Part shown: positions 7,682 to 16,029 of the stretch, piece by piece
Numbering within the stretch: position 1 is the first letter of the stretch
How the letters are laid out: each line of letters opens with the position of its first letter
Assembly (NCBI GenBank): GCA_031288955.1
Contig: JAITQJ010000100.1
Span: 1-17,859, forward strand
Source: Planctomycetaceae bacterium
GTDB lineage: Bacteria; Planctomycetota; Planctomycetia; Pirellulales; Thermoguttaceae
DNA: 17,859 nucleotides
Reading direction: 5' to 3'
Position numbers and translations under genes: made by a program
The notes under the pieces: generated by a model
Seen by the model: the letters and a program-made list of their open reading frames with translations, nothing else
Told to the model about the DNA's origin: nothing
Database searches by the model: none

Positions 7682-8113
7682 ATGCGTATTTATCTTGATA
7701 ACTGTAGTTATAACCGTCCTTATGACATTCAAAGTAATATTTGGATTAAGTTGGAGGCAGAAGCGAAACTTTTTATTCAGGAACTCGTGAAAAAAGGGGA
7801 AATCGAACTGATTTGGTCTTTCGTGCTGGACTACGAAAATAGCGAAAATCCTTTTGACGATAAACGGGAACAGATTGGCAAATGGCGAAATTTAGCCGAA
7901 TATTGCGGTTTTTCCGAACAAATTGCTGAAAAAGCAAAATCGCTAATGAGGCTCGGTTTGAAACAAATGGATGCGTCTCATATAGCGTGTGCTGTTGTAT
8001 CGCAGGCTGACTATTTTATCACAACCGACAAGCGGATATTGAATAAAAATGTAACGGAAATTATCGTTATCAATCCAGTCAATTTTGTAGAAAAGTATGT
8101 CAATGAAATCTGA
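7682..8113 (+). CDS. PIN-domain ribonuclease toxin (VapC-like)
   Basis: PIN proteins are metal-dependent ribonucleases, usually the toxin of type II toxin-antitoxin pairs. The 143-residue product shows the acidic pattern of the fold: Asp6 in MRIYLDNCSYNRPYD, an acidic position at Glu52 or Asp50, Asp97 in LKQMDASHIACA, and Asp116 in YFITTDKRIL. These would form the metal site. Length fits. No signal peptide is seen. No strong Shine-Dalgarno sequence precedes the ATG. The next gene overlaps its 3' end by 17 bases, the arrangement of a translationally coupled pair, but the order is toxin first, the reverse of most vapBC loci. Toxicity is inferred from the family, not shown. Confidence 0.85.
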   Translation: MRIYLDNCSYNRPYDIQSNIWIKLEAEAKLFIQELVKKGEIELIWSFVLDYENSENPFDDKREQIGKWRNLAEYCGFSEQIAEKAKSLMRLGLKQMDASHIACAVVSQADYFITTDKRILNKNVTEIIVINPVNFVEKYVNEI

Positions 8114-8306
8114 TACGGTTTTACGCCGTGATGGAATGAGGATACTTGCCGAACATCTGGGCATCGTCGAGGCAGAGCGTTTCGTAATGCTGATAAACAG
8201 CGAACCGTTCGATTATACTCAATGGCGGCAGCAGTTGTTTAACGGTGTGCCTCTGGAAGAATTTCTGAAAAATGCCCGGCAGTATAGCGAAGGTAAAGTT
8301 ACGTAA
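8097..8306 (+). CDS. Small partner of the PIN toxin, likely antitoxin
   Basis: The 69-residue protein (MSMKSDTVLRRDGMRILAEH...) overlaps the PIN gene by 17 bases. Its sequence features, VEAERFVMLINSEPFDYTQWR and a short C-terminal LEEFLKNARQYSEGK, match a small helical protein type that I recall accompanying PIN genes. A second in-frame ATG at 8103 could be the true start. No known DNA-binding motif is evident, so autoregulation cannot be claimed. The stop codon directly abuts the stop of the convergent lipoprotein gene with no base between them. The antitoxin role is inferred from position and size. Confidence 0.65.
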   Translation: MSMKSDTVLRRDGMRILAEHLGIVEAERFVMLINSEPFDYTQWRQQLFNGVPLEEFLKNARQYSEGKVT

Positions 8307-10823
8307 TCACTGCGGTTTTCGGCTCGCCGCCCAGTTTTTCCAGAGGGCTATCTGACGCTGCGTTTGCGATACCTCGGCACTGTGAGAACCCGCATCGTTT
8401 GCTGCGTCCCGTCCCGTCAATACCGGCAAAGCCTGTAATGCTTCGTTGCGAACCGAACCGTTGCCGTCGTCCAAATAACCTAACAATACCGGCAAAAAAG
8501 TTTCGTCCTGCAAACCGGCGAGCGTCTTCGCAACATAACATTTTGTCCGGCTGTCCTTCGACACCGCCAAACGCCGCAATGCCTCCGTGCCTTCCGCCGA
8601 ACCGCTTCGGTGTAATGTTGCCGCTATGTCCGTTTGAAGCATCGGGTCTGCCTGATAAAGCATCTTTTTCAACGCTGCCGTTATATCCGCTTTTGCCGAC
8701 GCTGACTGCGTTTTCGGCAACAGCGAATCAACCGCCTGCAACGCCCCGCGGACGACCGCTTTACTTGGGTCCCGCAGCGCAGTACCCAAAAGCGGCAAAT
8801 CGTCTTCTGTTCCGAAACGTTTCAGAATTTCACACGATAACCGCCGGATTTCCGGCTGTTCTGCTTGCAGCATATTTCTCGCTGCCGGCGAAACTAACAC
8901 GGGGTCGGCTTCTTTCAGCGTTGACAACAGCGTCGTCAATATCGCCGGGTCGCTTTGCCGCATAATAATATCCAACAGACGTTTCGTGTCGCTATTTTGC
9001 GGCGGTTCAACCGAACACTGTTTGGCTAACTCCGCTGCGGCTTTACGCTGTTCTAAAACCGTACCGGTTTCCAGTTGCGCTAAAAGCGGTGCGAGCGGCA
9101 CAGACGGACTCGCCGCTGATTTGTCCGTATCGTTAGTATCAGAACTAAACCTGCCCCGTGTTGTCCGTACATCATCAGAAAATCCAACGGTGTCCTGAAC
9201 AATCTGCGTCAATTCCTGATAATTTTCCGCTTGGTTTTTCGGGTTGTCCAGCGGGTCAAACGGTTCATATTGCAATCCGTGATTACCCAGCAGCGACACT
9301 GCCCGCTGGCGGACTTTCGGATACGGACTCTTCGCCGCCGCCAGCAAAATATGTCCAGACTCTTCGATGTTCCAGCCGGCAACCGCATTGACCGTTGCGG
9401 CTTGCACGTAATCATAACGGTCTTCGATGAATTTTTTCGCCATAATAACCGTTTGCGGATTACACTTTTCGCCGAGAGCTTTTGCCGTTTCACAGCGGAC
9501 GCGCGGGTCTTCGTCTTTCGACTGTTTCAGGACATCATCGATACAGCCGAGTTTCCGCAGTGCCGCAACTGCCGCCGCCCGGTTTGTGCCAACGGGGTCG
9601 TGCAGTTTATTCTTAATCACCGTTACGGCTTCCCGGCATTTACAGTCCGCCAATGCCGTCATTGCCGCATTACGGACATCGGCACTGCGGTTCAGGTCGG
9701 ATGCAATTAACGAATACAGTTTCGGTTCGTTCCAAGCCGCAAGCGTTTTGATAATTTCAACGCGTATCTGCGGATTGCCTTCACGTTTCGCAAACTCAAT
9801 AAAATCATCGGGTAACTGCTCACCAATCCGGTCATTACGGCTGACCGACTTCATCCGCCAGATTTTCGCTGCCGCAAAACGAATATCAAACGGCGTTGCG
9901 GTGAACGGTTCGCTGAAAACGGCATTGTCCCAGGGATTCACCTTTTCCGCCAATGCAACGAGGATTTCCTCCCAGATTTCAACCGGCGGGGCAGAGCCGG
10001 TGTCATTAGATACAGCGGCATCCGCTTCGTTCGGGGAATCATTTTTTAACAGCGGCAGCAAATCGTTTTCTGTAACGTTAGCAAGTCTGCCGAGTGTTTC
10101 GCAAGCCGCACAGCGTAATGTCATCGGCATTGTTTCTGTTGCAACAAGTTGCAGCAGATATTTTTTCACTGCCGTATTACCGTCCCGTCCGAGGACAATC
10201 GCCGCATTAGCACGCAGTATCCGGTATTTTTTATCCCGATATTTTGTTTCCTGCAAAAAAACTTCGGGACTTGTCCGGTGTTTCGTATTAACCGCCAGCA
10301 ACTTGTCTGCCCCGCGGTGCATCCAACGCCAATCCGATGCCGAAGCGTCCGCATATTCGTAATGTTTGCTTTTGCTCTTTGCCAACTCCTTGTTCGACAT
10401 ATTGAGACGGTTAATCGCATCGCGCCGCTGCCGGTCTGACGATGAAACGGAAGACTCTGTTTTTTTACCGGTCTCCTGAAAATTCAGCAGCGCAAGATTT
10501 TTCACCCAAAGGCTCGTTCCCAACAATTCGGCTTGTTCTGTTTCCGATAACGTGTGCTGTTCTTCGGTTTCCAGAAGCAACTCCGGCTCGGCAAGAGTAC
10601 CGGATTCGTCCGGCGGCTGAACAGAGGACGCTGCTGTTGTCTGCGCTGATGCTTCGTCTGCACCGTCAATACCGGCACTGAACCCGCCATTATCAGCCGC
10701 AGCGGCTAAAAACGGGTCATCTAATCCGGTCTGTTCCATCATCTGCACCGGCTTCATTATTGAACAGCCGGCAGCAGCGAGACATACTATACAGAACCAA
10801 ACTAATCCGTTAGTTTTCTGCAT
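8307..10823 (-). CDS. HEAT-repeat lipoprotein
   Basis: The 838-residue product starts with a signal peptide ending in a lipobox-like LAAAGC (Cys20 would be lipidated), followed by a low-complexity linker rich in Ala, Ser, Glu and Gln to about residue 100. The rest is largely tandem helical HEAT repeats, recognisable from recurrent motifs such as RNAAMTALADC, TNRAAAVAALRKLG, PRVRCETAKALGE, PKVRQRAVSLLGNHG and GSVRNEALQALPVLTG. Such solenoids are protein-binding scaffolds; no catalytic motif is seen. It should be anchored at the outside of the inner membrane or in the periplasm. Its ATG overlaps the end of the upstream gene by 14 bases, so the two form one translationally coupled operon. The partner or complex is unknown. 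Confidence 0.85.
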   Translation of the reverse strand: MQKTNGLVWFCIVCLAAAGCSIMKPVQMMEQTGLDDPFLAAAADNGGFSAGIDGADEASAQTTAASSVQPPDESGTLAEPELLLETEEQHTLSETEQAELLGTSLWVKNLALLNFQETGKKTESSVSSSDRQRRDAINRLNMSNKELAKSKSKHYEYADASASDWRWMHRGADKLLAVNTKHRTSPEVFLQETKYRDKKYRILRANAAIVLGRDGNTAVKKYLLQLVATETMPMTLRCAACETLGRLANVTENDLLPLLKNDSPNEADAAVSNDTGSAPPVEIWEEILVALAEKVNPWDNAVFSEPFTATPFDIRFAAAKIWRMKSVSRNDRIGEQLPDDFIEFAKREGNPQIRVEIIKTLAAWNEPKLYSLIASDLNRSADVRNAAMTALADCKCREAVTVIKNKLHDPVGTNRAAAVAALRKLGCIDDVLKQSKDEDPRVRCETAKALGEKCNPQTVIMAKKFIEDRYDYVQAATVNAVAGWNIEESGHILLAAAKSPYPKVRQRAVSLLGNHGLQYEPFDPLDNPKNQAENYQELTQIVQDTVGFSDDVRTTRGRFSSDTNDTDKSAASPSVPLAPLLAQLETGTVLEQRKAAAELAKQCSVEPPQNSDTKRLLDIIMRQSDPAILTTLLSTLKEADPVLVSPAARNMLQAEQPEIRRLSCEILKRFGTEDDLPLLGTALRDPSKAVVRGALQAVDSLLPKTQSASAKADITAALKKMLYQADPMLQTDIAATLHRSGSAEGTEALRRLAVSKDSRTKCYVAKTLAGLQDETFLPVLLGYLDDGNGSVRNEALQALPVLTGRDAANDAGSHSAEVSQTQRQIALWKNWAASRKPQ

Positions 10824-12129
10824 CCTCTTCTTCCTCGGCTGCGTCTTTCGCTTCCTGCGGTTTCACAGCCAGAATTTTTTTCAGTTGAACCAGATTTATC
10901 TTGAACGTTTTCTTTTCATCTGTCTTGGCGGCGGCACGTCCCGCTCCGCCGCCTTGTTCGCGTTCATCCCGGTTGGAACGTGCAGAAGAAGTACCGGTCG
11001 AAGATGCTTTCTTTTTGTCTTTTCCCGATGTGCCTTCGTCAAAGGTCTTGAAAATCGTTTGAATTTTGGTGATTGTCCCGCTCAACTTGTCCCGCTCCGG
11101 GGCTTCTGCCGGAAAAGCACCGATAAGTCCAGACGTAAAATCTTTTTCATCGCACGTTACCGCATAAAGAACGCATTGCAGTGCCATCTTCGACTCCGTA
11201 ATAACTTCCTCGATAAGTAATTGCTGGTCTTTGGGCAATGCGGTAAATTCGGCTTCGCTCTCTTCACGTTCCTTGCGCCGCTGCTCCGGTGTCTTGTTTT
11301 TTGTTTTCAGTGTGCGTTCTTCGTCTAACTTTTTCTTCTGTTCACCCGGACTTTCGTCAATTTTTTTCAATTCTGTTTCCCAAACAGACTGGACAAACGT
11401 CTGTAAACTTTCTACGATTTTTTTGCCGTCGAATTTCGTATCTTTGTAATCCAGGTCGCCGAATACTTTGGCGGCTTTTGAGCGGATTTCCAGCGACCGG
11501 TCTTCGTCTTTCATTATTGCAAGAACAGCATCGGCAACCTCCTGACTATACATTTTCAAGCCTGACAGCCCTTCGAGAGCCGTTTGCTGCCACCAATCTG
11601 CAACTTCATCATCATTTTCAACCGGCTTTTTGGCGAGAATGTCGAGGAACAGTTTTTGGATACTTCTTTTTTGCGGCGGTTCGATATTGCTGTATGCACA
11701 GCGGACAAGTCCAAGCAAGGCACCGTATTTGACATAATCCGGTGTATTTTTTTTCTTATACTGTTCGGTCAGATAGGTTATCGACGGGGAATAAGGAACG
11801 GGCGGCTGCGGACTGGGGGCATCTTTTTCGTTAAGTTGTCCGATGGTTAGGACGGCAACGTACCGAACGGCGGGCGGTAATTTTTTATCTTTATCGGCAA
11901 CGAGTTTGCCAAGGGCGGTAAAATCGTTTGTTTTTTCAGTTTCCGTTTTGGCAGTAAAATCCTTTACGGTCTTTTGCGAGAGCCGTGTGAGATTGGTCAA
12001 ATTTGTTTTCCAGGCATCGAACGGGTCGGCGGCAGATTCCTCTTTTTTTGCTTGAGCAAAGACCGCAGCGGCGAGGAACAGGGCGGCGAAAATTGCAGCA
12101 CAAAGGCGTAAAAGTGGTGAAGCCGGCAT
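10810..12129 (-). CDS. Exported HEAT-like helical protein with a charged middle segment
   Basis: The 439-residue protein has a signal peptide (MPASPLLRLCAAIFAALFLA..., likely cut after AQA at residue 27). An alpha-helical region at about 60-240 has repeat-like segments VRYVAVLTIGQLNE, VKYGALLGLVRCAYS and IRSKAAKVFGDLDYK. A Lys/Glu-rich, probably coiled segment follows (about 250-300), then a helical part, a Ser/Gly/Arg low-complexity stretch and a short acidic tail (EEEEDAEN). No enzyme motif is seen. It is the first gene of the operon with the HEAT lipoprotein, and both are predicted to be exported, so they may work in one periplasmic or envelope assembly. That link is inferred from operon structure and fold only. 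Confidence 0.85.
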   Translation of the reverse strand: MPASPLLRLCAAIFAALFLAAAVFAQAKKEESAADPFDAWKTNLTNLTRLSQKTVKDFTAKTETEKTNDFTALGKLVADKDKKLPPAVRYVAVLTIGQLNEKDAPSPQPPVPYSPSITYLTEQYKKKNTPDYVKYGALLGLVRCAYSNIEPPQKRSIQKLFLDILAKKPVENDDEVADWWQQTALEGLSGLKMYSQEVADAVLAIMKDEDRSLEIRSKAAKVFGDLDYKDTKFDGKKIVESLQTFVQSVWETELKKIDESPGEQKKKLDEERTLKTKNKTPEQRRKEREESEAEFTALPKDQQLLIEEVITESKMALQCVLYAVTCDEKDFTSGLIGAFPAEAPERDKLSGTITKIQTIFKTFDEGTSGKDKKKASSTGTSSARSNRDEREQGGGAGRAAAKTDEKKTFKINLVQLKKILAVKPQEAKDAAEEEEDAEN

Positions 12130-12155
12130 TGCAGTAGTACGGTTAAACTAAACGG

Positions 12156-12184
12156 ATTGTATAGAACACCGCCGCTGTTGTCAA
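12156..12184 (-). promoter_or_regulatory. Sigma70-type promoter of the HEAT operon
   Basis: On the minus strand a perfect TTGACA (12184-12179) is followed after 17 bases by TACAAT (12161-12156). Transcription would start about 20 bases before the ATG at 12129. No Shine-Dalgarno sequence is visible in that short leader. Confidence 0.7.
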
Positions 12185-12258
12185 GACGGTTGCAGCAGAA
12201 CGGCAGGATTTCGTGGATTTATTTTTCGTTATCCTTTTAGGGCGTGTTGACGCTAATC

Positions 12259-12287
12259 TTGACAAATCTTTTCGTAATGATTACTAT
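12259..12287 (+). promoter_or_regulatory. Promoter inside the IS left end, now upstream of the propeller gene
   Basis: TTGACA (12259-12264), 17-base spacer, TACTAT (12282-12287). The second copy of the IS end has the same layout with TATTAT at 17851-17856, so this is very likely the native transposase promoter. Only five bases separate the -10 from the transposase ATG at 12293, predicting a leaderless transcript for the transposase. With the transposase gone, the promoter would transcribe the downstream secreted-protein genes. Confidence 0.65.
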
Positions 12288-12292
12288 CCATT

Positions 12293-12504
12293 ATGAACTG
12301 GACAGAAGAAATATACAATCGGGTCAAACACCTCTTGGCGAAGCAGCGCGGCAACGTGGAAATCGAAAACTTCACCTTCCTGCAAGCCCTTGCCTACATC
12401 AACAAGAACGGCTGTTGTTGGCGGGGCTTGCCGACCAATTTCGGCAACTGGTCCAACGTTTCCGGCAGTGGACAAAGAAAGAAGTTTTCGAAGATGTTCC
12501 CTAA
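12293..12504 (+). pseudogene. IS5-family transposase, N-terminal fragment, frameshifted
   Basis: The fragment shows the N-terminal DUF4096-like region of IS5-family transposases: LQALAYINKNGCCWRGLPTN followed by FGNW. At about 12450 the similarity moves to another frame, which continues as VQRFRQWTKKEVFEDVP and ends at TAA 12502-12504. A small indel, most easily a deletion of some bases after the FGNW codons, explains this. The catalytic DDE domain is entirely missing, so the product cannot transpose. The original start frame runs on without a stop into the following gene, giving a 67-codon in-frame extension of it. Confidence 0.8.
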
Positions 12505-14905
12505 AGTTGGCGCAATACTCTTTCTTTCCGTTACTGTCTTTGCTTTCACCGCCGCTGCACAAGACAAGCCGAAGGTTGACAGTCTCGGCATTAAGGCACG
12601 GTTTATCACCCGTATAATTGCAGACGGCAGCAACATCTGGTTCGGCACAGAAGACAACGGCGTTTATTGTTACAGCAATGACGGAAACACCAAGCAATAT
12701 ACAACGAAAGACGGTCTCGGCGATGATAATGCCTACGCCCTGACCATTGACAAACTCAACCGCCTTTGGGTCGGTCATCTTCACAGCGGCGTTTCAGTTT
12801 TCAACGCCAAAGAATGGAAAAACTACGATGTGATTGACGGTCCGATCGGCGAACGTATCTTCGATATTCAAACGTGTCCTGTTGACGGCGATGTCTGGAT
12901 GGCAACGAGTGCCGGAATAACCCGTTACAAAATCGACAGCGATGCGTGGGAACACTATACCCGCGAAGATGGTCTGCCTGAAGAACAAGTCTCGTCATTG
13001 GCATTCCAAAAAGACGGTACATTGATTGCCGGTACGCAATGTCACGGTCTTGCGGTGTTTAACCGGTCTGCCGATGGCAAGTATTCGCACAGCAAAAACA
13101 TTACTGCCCCGGAACGTTTCGGAGTTGATGATTGCAGTCCGGTTCCGCTTGTGCCGAAGGGCGAAGGTCTGCCGTCGAATCAGATAAATCAGGTTCTTGT
13201 TACAAAAGAGGGAGCGGTTTGGATTGCAACTTCGGCGGGTTTGGCGGAATGTGATGAATTGTTACAGAATTTCCATTACACGCGCGGACGGGACTATGCC
13301 GAGAAGGTTCGTGGACTTTACGGCGGTGCGCCGAAGGAGTGGCAGGAATGTCCGAAGGATATTATGGAGCAGTTATTGCCGGAAGATTATGTAACCTGTT
13401 TGGCGGAGGATGATTCAGGAACGATTTGGTTCGGCACGCGGCGTTGCGGTTTTACAGCGGTTGCTTCTAAAACGGGACAGCACATCATCGGCGACAAGAA
13501 ATCATTAGGTTTGCCTGACAATTATGTTTCGGCGATACTTCCGCTGCCGGACGGTACGCCGTTTGTTGGTTTGTACGGCGGCGGTGCGGTGAAAGTGAAT
13601 CTGCCGCCGAAACCGAACAGCCGCAGCACGTCAAAAGACGGCGTGCAAGTCAATACGGTTGCGCAGCAGGATTTCCCGAAACTGCCGAAGCCGATTAAAC
13701 CGCCGACGATTAAGGAATTGCGTACGTTATATTACGATTTGAAAAAGGTAAAACCGGAAAAGAACCCGCTAAAAATCGTTGCGTTAAACGATGATTGGCG
13801 AACGCAGGGCGACTGGATTGATAGATACGGAAAGCACTCTGCCGTATTCTGTGCGCAGGCGGGAGGCGGATTGGATTTTTTTAGCGGATATCTTTTATAT
13901 GAAATGAAATCGGCAGGTTGGATAGGACGAAATTATAAAGAAAAGAACGACCAATTACGCCGTTGGGTTCACTGGTTGGAATCGAACGACAAAAGAGTTT
14001 TACAATGTCTTGCTCTGGGCGGCAGAAAACAGGCTGAATGGAACGACCACAAAGAAGTTTATCCGCTAACACTTGACGGTCCGCATATTTATGGAACGTT
14101 CCAAATACCGCCCGGAAAGTACCTTATGTCGCTTTACTTTTTTAATAAAGACGGTCATAGCGGTAATAACCGGTTGCGGGATTATATTCTCTCCGTTAAG
14201 ACGATGAAAATTTCCAAACAACTTTTTGAAAAACTTGGGACAGCAAACACCGATGCGGAAAAGGAGTTTGCCGCGGCTCCCGGCGGTGCAAAAAGCCGTA
14301 TTTGTGATTTTTGGGGAGGTGTTTACAAACGTTTTTATGTCGAAGTTGCAGACGGCGAATGCGTCACCTTGCGTCTTGACAGCAATTACGCATTCAATAC
14401 AATCATTAGCGGAGTGTTTTTTGACCCTGTGGGAGAAATGAAACCGCTTGCCCCTTTGAATGCCCCTTATCCGCCGCCTCGAAAACCGACCAACTGGGCA
14501 GAGGTATTGGAAAAGCCGACCGAAAACGTTTGGTGGGGGGCGAATGTTTTAGACCAGCAACTCGTAATGAGAGACATCAATCCCGTATGGTTTTACAAAA
14601 ATGCCCGATGCTATTTACTCCCTGGAATCAGGGCATTTGTTGATGTTCAAAATGAGATACCAACGAGTCCAGACGTTCTACATTCGGAAGACAAAGAATG
14701 GATAAGAAGCGATATAAGAAAAAGTCTGAACTACCTTCAATTTTTTTCAGTAGGCGACCTTGTTGATTATACCGACTCCAAATTTGAATCTTATCTTTGG
14801 GAAGGCAGAACAGCAAAAGGACGCAGTCAGTCATATGAGTTTAATTGGAATGGCAAGGCAGCCCGTTCCTTTATGGAATCAGGGAAGAAAAAACAGACGT
14901 GGTAA
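12494..14905 (+). CDS. Exported seven-bladed Reg_prop beta-propeller protein with a C-terminal beta-sandwich
   Basis: Taken from the ATG at 12494, the 803-residue protein starts with a signal peptide (MFPKVGAILFLSVTVFAFTA, cut near residue 22). Seven propeller signatures follow between about 33 and 365: NIWFGTEDNG, RLWVGHLHSG, DVWMATSAG, TLIAGTQCHG, AVWIATSAG, TIWFGTRRCG and TPFVGLYGGG, enough for a closed seven-bladed ring of two-component-regulator propeller repeats. From about 415 a beta-rich domain follows (DDWRTQGDWIDRYG, later RFYVEVADGECVTLRLDSNY), possibly ligand or sugar binding. No kinase or membrane anchor follows. The start codon lies inside the transposase remnant, and the frame is open back to the transposase ATG at 12293, so an 870-residue fusion is conceivable, but the signal peptide favours 12494. 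The next gene begins 22 bases downstream. Confidence 0.82.
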   Translation: MFPKVGAILFLSVTVFAFTAAAQDKPKVDSLGIKARFITRIIADGSNIWFGTEDNGVYCYSNDGNTKQYTTKDGLGDDNAYALTIDKLNRLWVGHLHSGVSVFNAKEWKNYDVIDGPIGERIFDIQTCPVDGDVWMATSAGITRYKIDSDAWEHYTREDGLPEEQVSSLAFQKDGTLIAGTQCHGLAVFNRSADGKYSHSKNITAPERFGVDDCSPVPLVPKGEGLPSNQINQVLVTKEGAVWIATSAGLAECDELLQNFHYTRGRDYAEKVRGLYGGAPKEWQECPKDIMEQLLPEDYVTCLAEDDSGTIWFGTRRCGFTAVASKTGQHIIGDKKSLGLPDNYVSAILPLPDGTPFVGLYGGGAVKVNLPPKPNSRSTSKDGVQVNTVAQQDFPKLPKPIKPPTIKELRTLYYDLKKVKPEKNPLKIVALNDDWRTQGDWIDRYGKHSAVFCAQAGGGLDFFSGYLLYEMKSAGWIGRNYKEKNDQLRRWVHWLESNDKRVLQCLALGGRKQAEWNDHKEVYPLTLDGPHIYGTFQIPPGKYLMSLYFFNKDGHSGNNRLRDYILSVKTMKISKQLFEKLGTANTDAEKEFAAAPGGAKSRICDFWGGVYKRFYVEVADGECVTLRLDSNYAFNTIISGVFFDPVGEMKPLAPLNAPYPPPRKPTNWAEVLEKPTENVWWGANVLDQQLVMRDINPVWFYKNARCYLLPGIRAFVDVQNEIPTSPDVLHSEDKEWIRSDIRKSLNYLQFFSVGDLVDYTDSKFESYLWEGRTAKGRSQSYEFNWNGKAARSFMESGKKKQTW

Positions 14906-14912
14906 TCGAAAT

Positions 14913-14919
14913 GAAAGGG
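14913..14919 (+). promoter_or_regulatory. Ribosome binding site deciding the start at 14928
   Basis: GAAAGGG at 14913-14919 lies 8 bases before the ATG at 14928. The same GAAAGGGTA string stands 7 bases before the ATG at 17519. Together with the signal peptide it decides for 14928 rather than the frame opening at 14760 inside the propeller gene. Confidence 0.55.
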
Positions 14920-14927
14920 TATTTCCT

Positions 14928-16004
14928 ATGATGAGCAAACACAGAGCGACTGCAACTGCCTTTTTGGCATCATTTGCTATTATTTGTTTTTTTCACGGCG
15001 ACATCATTGGTGCTGCGAAGCAGACGCATAATGGGTTTACGTTGAACATTCAAAACTATATCCCATCTCAAGATGAGGACTCCGTATCCGTCAATTCACC
15101 GTTTGCGGTTACTTTTTCGATTACTCTTGAGAATAGTCAAGGTCGGAAAATCGAATACTTGCCGGCTTCCATCAATTCTGTACAGTACACCTATTGGGTG
15201 GAGAAACAAGCGGCTTCTTTGGGCGGTACGACGCTTTCTGCTGTCGTGCCAAATACATACAACAGAAATTCGTCCCTTGCCTTTACGAAATCAAGTCAGG
15301 CAGATATTGATACATCCGCTCGCGGTGATATGATTTTTTCTAAAGCGGGAATCTATACCGTCCATCTTCGGGTGGAAGTCTCTTTCAAAAATTCATCCGG
15401 CGTATTGACTGCCGATAATTCCGTTAAAGTCCGTGTAGATAATGCGTCTATCCTTACAATTTATGTCGCTCAACCAGAAAAAACTTACCAATGGCGAGGA
15501 AGGAATGTTATCGGCTATTTAGGAGGCGATTATGGACATTCTTTCTGGCGGGTTAGTGTTGCTCCTGATGCAGTGAATATTCAAGATGCCCCTAAAAATC
15601 TCATCAATACAAAATTAGGTTTTTATCCGAAAGATGGTAAAGGTATGACAACCGTCTTGCAGCCGATGTTTGAGGGCGGTGTAGTAGCGGGCAAAGTCTG
15701 TACAGATGATACTCACCTTTACACACAATTTCGTGATTTTGGTATTTCCACCGCCAAAGCCGAAGAAGTATTGAATAAATGCGACGAACAGATGAAAGCC
15801 CAAAATTTACGATACAATTTTCTTGGTAAATTCAATGCGGATAATTGTACACAAAAATGTAATTGGGTTGCTAATACTATCGGAGGAGTCAATGCACCAG
15901 AAGGAAAAGGAAAAGTATGCTGGAAACTAAATCAAAACAGTATTGCTTCAATGACCGTTACAATACCTAATCCCTACCACCATGGCGAACAGTTGGGGCA
16001 TTAA
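14928..16004 (+). CDS. Exported protein with a permuted papain (NlpC/P60-like) C-terminal domain
   Basis: The 358-residue protein has an N-terminal signal segment (about 1-30, hydrophobic AFLASFAIICFF), then a beta-rich, Ig-like region (about 35-175, containing the paired strands NSPFAVTFSITLENS and GIYTVHLRVEVSF). The C-terminal domain (about 185-345) has GHSFWRVSV with His204, LGFYPKDG, and YNFLGKFNADNCTQKCNWVA with Cys307. A histidine first and a Cys in an N-C-T motif later is the order found in circularly permuted papain-fold domains, as in some amidases, peptidases and polymorphic-toxin domains. Cys307 would be nucleophile and His204 the base. Substrate is unknown; peptidoglycan or protein amide bonds are possible. 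The codons are AT-rich compared with the left half of the window. It follows the propeller gene by 22 bases and likely shares its transcript. Confidence 0.65.
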   Translation: MMSKHRATATAFLASFAIICFFHGDIIGAAKQTHNGFTLNIQNYIPSQDEDSVSVNSPFAVTFSITLENSQGRKIEYLPASINSVQYTYWVEKQAASLGGTTLSAVVPNTYNRNSSLAFTKSSQADIDTSARGDMIFSKAGIYTVHLRVEVSFKNSSGVLTADNSVKVRVDNASILTIYVAQPEKTYQWRGRNVIGYLGGDYGHSFWRVSVAPDAVNIQDAPKNLINTKLGFYPKDGKGMTTVLQPMFEGGVVAGKVCTDDTHLYTQFRDFGISTAKAEEVLNKCDEQMKAQNLRYNFLGKFNADNCTQKCNWVANTIGGVNAPEGKGKVCWKLNQNSIASMTVTIPNPYHHGEQLGH

Positions 16005-16029
16005 TAATAAGTTGGGTTTGAGTTGGATT

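Larger units (their letters stand above)
12239..12504 (+). mobile_element. Left-end remnant of an IS5-family insertion sequence
   Basis: The first 52 bases (AGGGCGTGTTGAC...) match the sequence at 17808-17859 with 7 mismatches, about 87% identity. After them comes the beginning of an IS5-type transposase that stops after about 70 codons; the rest of the element and its right end are absent. The preceding TTAG, and CTAG at the other copy, would fit a YTAR target site of some IS5-group elements. The right boundary is placed at the end of recognisable transposase coding sequence and is approximate. Confidence 0.75.

Noticed and set aside
9427..10362. Long plus-strand open frame of 311 codons
   Set aside because: It lies wholly antisense to the HEAT lipoprotein gene, is rich in Ser, Arg and Ala as expected for a shadow frame, and has no domain or ribosome binding site.
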